From: JAEHCY01 sp964519095 | Lineage (GTDB): Bacteria; Pseudomonadota; Gammaproteobacteria; Chromatiales; Chromatiaceae | Direction of reading: 5' to 3' | Assembly (NCBI GenBank): GCA_964519095.1 | Contig: CAZFHV010000039.1 | Span: 1 to 20,505 of the forward strand | Length of the DNA stretch: 20,505 nucleotides | Part shown: in pieces, positions 15,764 to 20,505 of the stretch | Layout of the letters: the number at the start of each line of letters is the position of its first letter | How positions within the stretch are numbered: the stretch's first letter is position 1 | The notes under the pieces: generated by a model | The model's database searches: none | What the model saw: the letters and a program-made list of their open reading frames with translations, nothing else | What the model was told of the DNA's origin: nothing | Made by a program: the position numbers and the translations under genes

Positions 15764-15947
15764 CTGTGCGCTCCTTTTCCTATGGGGTGGAATCGGGGGT
15801 TGGGCGCGCCCGGGGCACGACCCTTCGCCCTCAGTGTGGAGACTAGAGCCTGGCGGATGAACGAGGGCTGAACCGGCGCCCGGGATCGAACGTTCGCGGG
15901 GGCCCGGCGAGGCCGGGCGGGCTCAGGGTTGACTCACGAAGCCCCCC
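15764..15947. other. Intergenic region between the ArsR gene and the His-rich gene
   Basis: Three palindromic elements lie in 184 bases: GCCCGGC-GAG-GCCGGGC at 15902-15918 (a possible transcript end for the ArsR gene, without a U-tract on the minus strand), the 10-bp palindrome CGAACGTTCG at 15887-15896, and TTCC-N8-GGAA at 15777-15792 just upstream of the His-rich gene. The last could be an operator, but it is short. Confidence 0.4.
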
Positions 15948-16289
15948 TCAGGGGGTTTCGTTGGGAGGGGGGTAGCGGTCGTCGAGGTTGGCGGGACAGA
16001 GCACCTCGCGCATGATGCCGATCAGGTCGAGGAGCTGGGGGTTGCGGATGCGGTAGAAGATGCGGTTGGCCTCCTTGCGGGAGACCACGATGTTCTTGTT
16101 GCGCAGCTGCTCGAGGTGCTGGGAGATGTTGCTCTGGGAGGTGCCGGTGCGTTCGACGATCTCGCTCACGGAGAGCTCCCGGTCCCCCAGGGAGCAGAGG
16201 ATCTTCCAGCGCAGGGGGTGGGCCATGGCCTTGAGGGCATTGGCGGTGAGGCTGGTGTCCTCGGGGGTGGGCTTGGCCAGTCGAACCAT
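15948..16289 (-). CDS. ArsR-family repressor, probable SqrR/BigR/YgaV-type thiol sensor
   Basis: The 113-residue protein is a compact winged helix: ALKAMAHPLRWKILCSL (about 18-34), the recognition helix SQSNISQHLEQLR (51-63) and the wing VVSRKEANRIFYRI (68-81). It lacks the ELCVCDL metal site of classical ArsR. Its only cysteines are Cys32, in the helix after the HPLR motif, and Cys98, in the last helix before Pro. The spacing of 66 equals that of the persulfide-sensing pair in SqrR (41/107) and BigR (42/108). This suggests sensing of reactive sulfur or oxidants by an intramolecular tetrasulfide or disulfide; function is inferred. GAGGAG precedes the ATG. It starts 11 bases after the REC-PAS gene, so it is likely in the same operon. 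Confidence 0.85.
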   Translation of the reverse strand: MVRLAKPTPEDTSLTANALKAMAHPLRWKILCSLGDRELSVSEIVERTGTSQSNISQHLEQLRNKNIVVSRKEANRIFYRIRNPQLLDLIGIMREVLCPANLDDRYPPPNETP

Positions 16290-16300
16290 GGATCGACTCC

Positions 16301-17188
16301 TCAGTGGGATGGGCCCGCGCTGGCGCGGGGGATGAGGTCCGGGGGCACGTCCTCGTCGTCGATGCGGCGGTACCCCGACATGTTCTTGGCTATGCAGATG
16401 ATGTGGGTGATGGCCCCATCGGCGCCCTTCACCGCGGTGCGGGCGAACAGGATGGGGATGCGGGTACCGTCCTGGGCGATGAAGCGGGCCTCGATCTTGC
16501 TCAGTGCCCCGGTGCGGATCAGGGCCTCCAGCCAGGTACCGAAGAAGGCACCCGCGGCCTCGTCACCCTCCTCCTCGAAGACGTCCCCGATGGACATCCC
16601 CAACAGGTCAGCCTCCCGGTAAGCGAGCATTCGGCAAGCCGCCGGGTTGACCTGGGTGATCTCCCCCTGGGGGTTGAGCACCAGCAGGGCCTCGCCCATG
16701 TAGGTGAGGATGTTCTCCAGGTACTGCTTGGCCTCCTGCAGCTCCGCGGTGCGCTCTGCCACCTTCTGCTCCAGGATGCGGTTGAGGGCCCGCTCCTTCT
16801 CGATGAGCCGGAAGTAGGTGCTCATCTTGTTGAGCAGCAGGTTGTCGTCGATGGGCTTGAGCAGGTAGTCCACCGCGCCGATGGCGTAGCCGCGCTGCTG
16901 GAACTCCTCGGACTTGAAGGCGGCGGTCAAGAAGATGATGGGGATGTCCCGGGTCTTCTTGCGCATCTTGAGCATGGATGCGGTCTGGAAACCGTCCATC
17001 TCCGGCATCTGCACATCCAGGATGATGAGGTCGATGTCCGGCTGCCGGAGGGTGATGTCGAGGGCCTCCTGGCCGGAGCTGGCCTCGAGGATCTCCACGT
17101 CCAGGTGCTGACGTACCAGGGTGCGCAGCGTGAAGAGGTTGTGCGCGTGGTCGTCGACGATCAGCAGCTTGAACCCGGAGTATCGCAT
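16301..17188 (-). CDS. Response regulator with REC and PAS domains, no output domain
   Basis: The 295-residue protein has a canonical receiver (about 6-125): acidic pair Asp12/Asp13, phosphoacceptor Asp58 (LDVQMPEMDG), the conserved Thr in LTAA (88-90) and Lys111 in LLKPID. A coiled-coil linker (about 125-157, ALNRILEQKVAERTAELQEA) leads to a PAS domain (about 158-268, with ENILTYMGEALLVLNPQGEITQVNPAACRML). After a short acidic tail (RRIDDEDVPPD) it ends without a DNA-binding, GGDEF, EAL or kinase domain. It may work by protein contact or return signal to the neighbouring kinase. The open frame extends upstream into the kinase gene, but ATG at 17188 gives the exact receiver start and lies 8 bases after the kinase stop. 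Confidence 0.88.
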   Translation of the reverse strand: MRYSGFKLLIVDDHAHNLFTLRTLVRQHLDVEILEASSGQEALDITLRQPDIDLIILDVQMPEMDGFQTASMLKMRKKTRDIPIIFLTAAFKSEEFQQRGYAIGAVDYLLKPIDDNLLLNKMSTYFRLIEKERALNRILEQKVAERTAELQEAKQYLENILTYMGEALLVLNPQGEITQVNPAACRMLAYREADLLGMSIGDVFEEEGDEAAGAFFGTWLEALIRTGALSKIEARFIAQDGTRIPILFARTAVKGADGAITHIICIAKNMSGYRRIDDEDVPPDLIPRASAGPSH

Positions 17189-17196
17189 CGTGCCGG

Positions 17197-19539
17197 CTAG
17201 GGGTTGGCGTTGGCGAGACTTGGGGACAGGTAGTGCCCCAGGGTAGCGCGGAGCTGTACCTCTTCCAGGGGCATGGGCAGCAGCCCGTCGGCACCCGCTC
17301 GGAGCAGCCGTTCCTGCTGGGTCTGCCCCGAGCGCGAGACCATTGCGAGGATGGGCAGACGGCCCGCGGGCCACTCCTGGCGGACCGAAGAAATCGTAGC
17401 ACAGGCGTCCTCCGCCGGCATCTGGGCGTCCACCAGCAGCAGGGCGCACTGGGCCTCCTCCCGCAGGGTCTCCAGGGCCTCCTCCGCGTCCACGGCGGCG
17501 AGCACCCGCAGCCCCAGGGCCGCGAGTCGGGGGGCGATCTCCATCAGATGACGGGCGCTCTGCTCGATCACCAGCACGCACCGGTCCGTGACGTGCTGGG
17601 TGGCCGCCGCGCCGAGCTCTCCTGGGTGCCCGCCGGTGAGGGGCGGCAGGGGAGGGGACGCCGGCACGGGCTCGGCCGCCCCGCCCTCGGCCTGGTGGTC
17701 CAGGGGCAGGTGCAGGCTGAAGCAGGACCCCTGGCCCTCGACGCTCTCCAGGCTGATGTGCCCCCCCAGGCGGTGGGCTAGCTCGCGGCTGATGGTGAGC
17801 CCCAGCCCCGTGCCCCCGTAACGACGCCGCGTGGAGCCGTCCGCCTGGCGAAAGGCCTCGAAGATGACGGCCTGCTTGTCGGCGGGGATGCCGATGCCGC
17901 TGTCCCGCACCCGGATCTCGATCCCCCCGGCGGAATCGGTACTGGGGGCGGTCTCCAGGGTGGCCCCTCCCTGGGCGGTGAACTTGGCGGCGTTGGAGAG
18001 GAAGTTCTTTAGGATCTGGCGGACCTTGTCCCAGTCGCTGCGCACCCGTTGGGGGGTGGCGGGGTCGGCGACCAGGCGCAGGCTGAGGCCCTTGTCGGCG
18101 AACTGGGGCTGGACTAGCTCCATCACCTCCTGGACCACCACCAGCACCTCCGCCCATTCCAGGTTGAGCTCCACCCCACCGGCCTCGATGCGGGAGATGT
18201 CGAGGATATTGTCGATCATGCCCCGCAGGTCCGAGCCCGCCTCGTGGATCACCCGCGCCTGCTCCTGCTGCTCGGGGCGCAGCCCAGAGCGGCCATCGGC
18301 CAGGAGCTTGGAGAGGAGCAGGATGGAGTTCAGCGGGGTGCGCAGCTCGTGGCTGATGTTGGCCAGGAACTCGGACTTGTAGCGGTAAGAGCGCTCCAAC
18401 TCCTCGGCGTGGGCCCGCAGGGCCCGCACGTGGTCGGCGTGGGTGGCGGCCAGGGTGGTGAGCTGGTGCCCCAGGGCGCGCAGCTCGAGGGGCCCCTTCC
18501 AGGCGAACTCGATGGGCGCGTCCTCTCGCAGTACCCGTCCCACCCCCTCGGTCAGCTGCTGGCCGAAGCGCTCCAGGCGCACCGACACCCAGCGCGCTAC
18601 CGCGAGCAGGATCAGCACCACAGCCAGGACGATGCTAAGCACCCGCAGGATCAGGGCGTTGCGGAAGGCGGCGATGGGCGAGGGGTCCACCGGGCGGCCC
18701 ACCCAGAGGTGCTCGGCGCTCTCGGTCATGAACAGGGGGACCCAGAACAGGGGGCTGCCTTCGGGGGCCTTCCAGAGGCTCGGCTTGCGCTCGCTGAAGA
18801 TGGGCTCCAGGCCGGGGAAGTCGCGAAACGCCTCCCCCTGTCGGGAGCTGGCCTCACCCGGCCTGAGGTAGCTGCCGTCCTGCGTGACCCAGAGGGTGTT
18901 GCGGTAGGACTGGGCCATGCCGCCCACGTCGATGGTCAGGAGCACCGAGCCCAGGGTCTTGCCGAGGGCCTCCCCCGTCCCGATGGCGCTCATCAGGTGG
19001 AGGTCCATGAAGCGGCGAGGGTCGCTGGCGCCCCGTTCCCGGTCGATGCGGATGGGGCTGACCAGAACCCCGCCGGGCTGCAGCCCCAGCCCCGCCTCCA
19101 TCACCGGGTCGCTGGGTCGCTCCGGCAGGCGGGTGGAGGGATGCCACTGCAGGGTCTTGGGGTCCCGCTCCAGCCAGAAGCGCTCCCGCCCCTGGCCGTC
19201 GAGGAACAGGACCTGGATCAGGTCGACCTGCTCCCGGAGGATCTGGTTGATCCAGGCGGTGTAGCGGGCGCGGGCCAGGTCGATCTGGTCCCTGTCCCCA
19301 CCCTCCCCTAGAATCAGGCCAGGCTCTGGGAGCTTGGCCAGCAGCCGGATCATCTCGTGACGGCTGGCCAGGTGCTGGTCGAGGTCGCGGAAATCCGCGC
19401 GCAGGTTCTGCAGGTAGGCCTTTTGATAGAAGAGCTCGATGCGCTCCAGCACCAGGGGCAGGTTGAAGGTGACCGACACCGCGAGCGGCGTCAGACCGAA
19501 CACCAGCAGGAAAAGGAAGATCAGGGTGCGCAGCTTCAC
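17197..19539 (-). CDS. Hybrid sensor histidine kinase with degenerate C-terminal receiver
   Basis: The 780-residue protein has membrane helices at about 5-25 and 296-316 flanking a periplasmic sensor of about 270 residues of Cache-like layout, then a HAMP-like linker. The kinase core is intact: H-box FLANISHELRTP with His397, N-box NFLSNAAKF (Asn516), G1 DSGIGI (546-551) and G2 GGTGLGL (575-581). A proline-rich linker (about 620-650) leads to a receiver-like domain (654-770). It keeps an aspartate (Asp704 in LLVDAQMP), but the acidic pair is Glu659-Gln660 and the invariant Lys is Met756 (LLPMPL), so normal phosphotransfer is doubtful. It is first in an operon with the REC-PAS protein and ArsR repressor. 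The periplasmic ligand is unknown. Confidence 0.92.
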   Translation of the reverse strand: MKLRTLIFLFLLVFGLTPLAVSVTFNLPLVLERIELFYQKAYLQNLRADFRDLDQHLASRHEMIRLLAKLPEPGLILGEGGDRDQIDLARARYTAWINQILREQVDLIQVLFLDGQGRERFWLERDPKTLQWHPSTRLPERPSDPVMEAGLGLQPGGVLVSPIRIDRERGASDPRRFMDLHLMSAIGTGEALGKTLGSVLLTIDVGGMAQSYRNTLWVTQDGSYLRPGEASSRQGEAFRDFPGLEPIFSERKPSLWKAPEGSPLFWVPLFMTESAEHLWVGRPVDPSPIAAFRNALILRVLSIVLAVVLILLAVARWVSVRLERFGQQLTEGVGRVLREDAPIEFAWKGPLELRALGHQLTTLAATHADHVRALRAHAEELERSYRYKSEFLANISHELRTPLNSILLLSKLLADGRSGLRPEQQEQARVIHEAGSDLRGMIDNILDISRIEAGGVELNLEWAEVLVVVQEVMELVQPQFADKGLSLRLVADPATPQRVRSDWDKVRQILKNFLSNAAKFTAQGGATLETAPSTDSAGGIEIRVRDSGIGIPADKQAVIFEAFRQADGSTRRRYGGTGLGLTISRELAHRLGGHISLESVEGQGSCFSLHLPLDHQAEGGAAEPVPASPPLPPLTGGHPGELGAAATQHVTDRCVLVIEQSARHLMEIAPRLAALGLRVLAAVDAEEALETLREEAQCALLLVDAQMPAEDACATISSVRQEWPAGRLPILAMVSRSGQTQQERLLRAGADGLLPMPLEEVQLRATLGHYLSPSLANANP

Positions 19540-19644
19540 GACTGCCCCGCCTCGGCGCCCGGCCGCGAGATCCCGGCTACCTTAGCCCCTCCCGCCGGAA
19601 AAGGGAATCGCGCCCGGGCCCCGGATGAACGCCTGGCGGCGCCG

Positions 19645-20346
19645 CTGCGCCTGCTCTGGCTCGATCCCTGGTACCTGGCCATCGACAAGCCCCCGGGCAC
19701 CCTGGTGCACCCCACGCGCCTGTGCGCGGGGGAGGCTGCCCTGCTACAGCGGGTGCGGGATGGGCTCGGGGCCTGGGTCTACCCGGTGCACCGCCTGGAT
19801 CGACCGACCAGCGGGGTGCTGGTGTTCGGGCGCTCCCCGGAGGCGGCGAGCCGGCTGGCGACCCAGTTCCGCGATCGGGAGGTGGCCAAGGACTACCTGG
19901 CGGTGATGCGGGGCTACACGGCGGCGGCGGGGATGATCGACTACCCGGTGGAGGATCCCCTGGGCCGGTCGCGGCCGGCGCGCACCCGCTTTCGGCAGCT
20001 CGCACGGGTGGAGCTCCCCTTTGCGGTGGGGCGCTATGCCACCAGCCGCTACTCCCTGGTGCAGGTGACGCCCGACACCGGGCGCTGGCGCCAGATCCGC
20101 CGCCACTTCCACCACATCAGCCACCCCCTGATCGGCGACACCACCCACGGGGAGGGTCGCCACAACCGCTTCTTCCGTGTCCACTACGGTGTGGGGGAGC
20201 TACTGCTCTCGGCCCGACGCCTCCGCTTCACCCACCCCTTCACGGGGGCCCGTTGTGAGCTGGTGGCACCCCTGAGGGAAGGCTGGCGAGGGTTGTTCCA
20301 GGCCTTCGACTGGCAGGGGGTGCCCCTGCCGGGCTCGGACGACTAG
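19645..20346 (+). CDS. truC: tRNA pseudouridine synthase C (TruC), start codon uncertain
   Basis: The frame encodes an RluA-type pseudouridine synthase: the LAIDKPPGTLVHP opening, the catalytic motif HRLDRPTSG (Asp52 counted from 19645), the KDYLAVMRGY strand, TGRWRQIRRHFHHISHPLIGD and the C-terminal LTHPFTG-like RFTHPFTGA. The insert and ending match TruC, which makes pseudouridine 65 in tRNA. There is no ATG, GTG or TTG in frame between the start of the divergent kinase gene (19539) and the first conserved residues. A CTG at 19645 would align with the usual TruC N-terminus, and CTG at 19633 or 19651 is possible. Alternatively a base error separates the frame from the ATG at 19625. The nearest standard start is a GTG at 19357, inside the kinase gene. 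Confidence 0.85.
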   Translation: MRLLWLDPWYLAIDKPPGTLVHPTRLCAGEAALLQRVRDGLGAWVYPVHRLDRPTSGVLVFGRSPEAASRLATQFRDREVAKDYLAVMRGYTAAAGMIDYPVEDPLGRSRPARTRFRQLARVELPFAVGRYATSRYSLVQVTPDTGRWRQIRRHFHHISHPLIGDTTHGEGRHNRFFRVHYGVGELLLSARRLRFTHPFTGARCELVAPLREGWRGLFQAFDWQGVPLPGSDD

Positions 20347-20505
20347 AGGGCGCGCACCAGCTCCAGGATCTGGTGGGCGTGGCCCTTGGGCTTGACATCG
20401 TAGAGGGCGTGGCGGACCACCCCTTTGGTGTCGATCACGAAGGTGGAGCGCACCACGCCCTCCTTGAGCTGGCCGTTGATCTCCCGTTGCTGCCAGACCC
20501 CGTAG
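20343..20505 (-). CDS. bcp: Bcp/PrxQ-type peroxiredoxin, C-terminal part
   Basis: The last 53 residues and stop are visible; the gene continues past the window. YGVWQQREINGQ, EGVVRSTFVIDTKGVVRHAL and DVKPKGHAHQILELV match the C-terminal half of thioredoxin-dependent thiol peroxidases (Bcp/PrxQ), which reduce hydroperoxides in the cytoplasm. The catalytic cysteine would be further upstream and is not in view. Its TAG (20345-20343) shares two bases with the truC stop through the palindrome CTAG, so the two genes are exactly tail to tail. Confidence 0.88.
   Translation of the reverse strand, partial: YGVWQQREINGQLKEGVVRSTFVIDTKGVVRHALYDVKPKGHAHQILELVRAL

Noticed and set aside
1..20505. CRISPR arrays, tRNA or rRNA genes, insertion sequences
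   Set aside because: No regularly spaced repeats, tRNA cloverleaf, rRNA segments or transposase-like frames were recognised by eye on either strand.

Overview
The window is GC-rich, gene-dense bacterial chromosome, apart from one 100-N assembly gap at 10165-10264. The housekeeping set (ubiE-ubiJ-ubiB, ubiK, comM, truC, a Bcp-type peroxiredoxin and torF-glnK-amtB) points to a gammaproteobacterium. Exosortase H, the high GC and a probable sulfur-sensing ArsR regulator would fit a Chromatiales-like purple or colourless sulfur bacterium, but that placement is inference.

Region 1 (1-5051) is an envelope and surface-protein locus. Three plus-strand genes overlap start-to-stop: an FG-GAP/VCBS repeat protein (5' truncated by the window), a parvulin-like periplasmic protein that lacks both expected catalytic histidines, and a left-handed beta-helix acyltransferase. 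The last converges, with overlapping 3' ends, on a two-gene minus-strand unit encoding exosortase H (XrtH) and its associated membrane protein. A WbbL-like family-2 glycosyltransferase is read away from xrtH.

Region 2 (5079-8128, minus) is the ubiquinone operon ubiE-ubiJ-ubiB. Its accessory partner ubiK lies further right, upstream of comM on the same strand.

Region 3 (8129-10750) has a secreted metzincin-type metalloprotease with a long leader. Its C-terminus is broken by the gap, and the visible frames before and after the gap do not agree. About 420 bases of unassigned sequence follow.

Region 4 (10751-15435) has comM and ubiK on minus, divergent from torF-glnK-amtB on plus. Between them lie a near-consensus NtrC site and a sigma-54 (GG-N10-GC) promoter, so the ammonium-uptake operon is very probably nitrogen-regulated. 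A hairpin and a T-rich terminator close it.

Region 5 (15443-19539, minus) holds a signalling operon: a hybrid histidine kinase with a degenerate C-terminal receiver, a REC-PAS response regulator with no output domain, and an ArsR repressor whose two cysteines have the 66-residue spacing of SqrR/BigR persulfide sensors. A small secreted His/Arg/Tyr-rich protein lies downstream. Region 6 (about 19645-20505) has truC, with no standard start codon, tail-to-tail with a 5'-truncated bcp.

The most interesting parts are the XrtH locus with its inactive-looking parvulin and FG-GAP partner, and the kinase/REC-PAS/ArsR operon.
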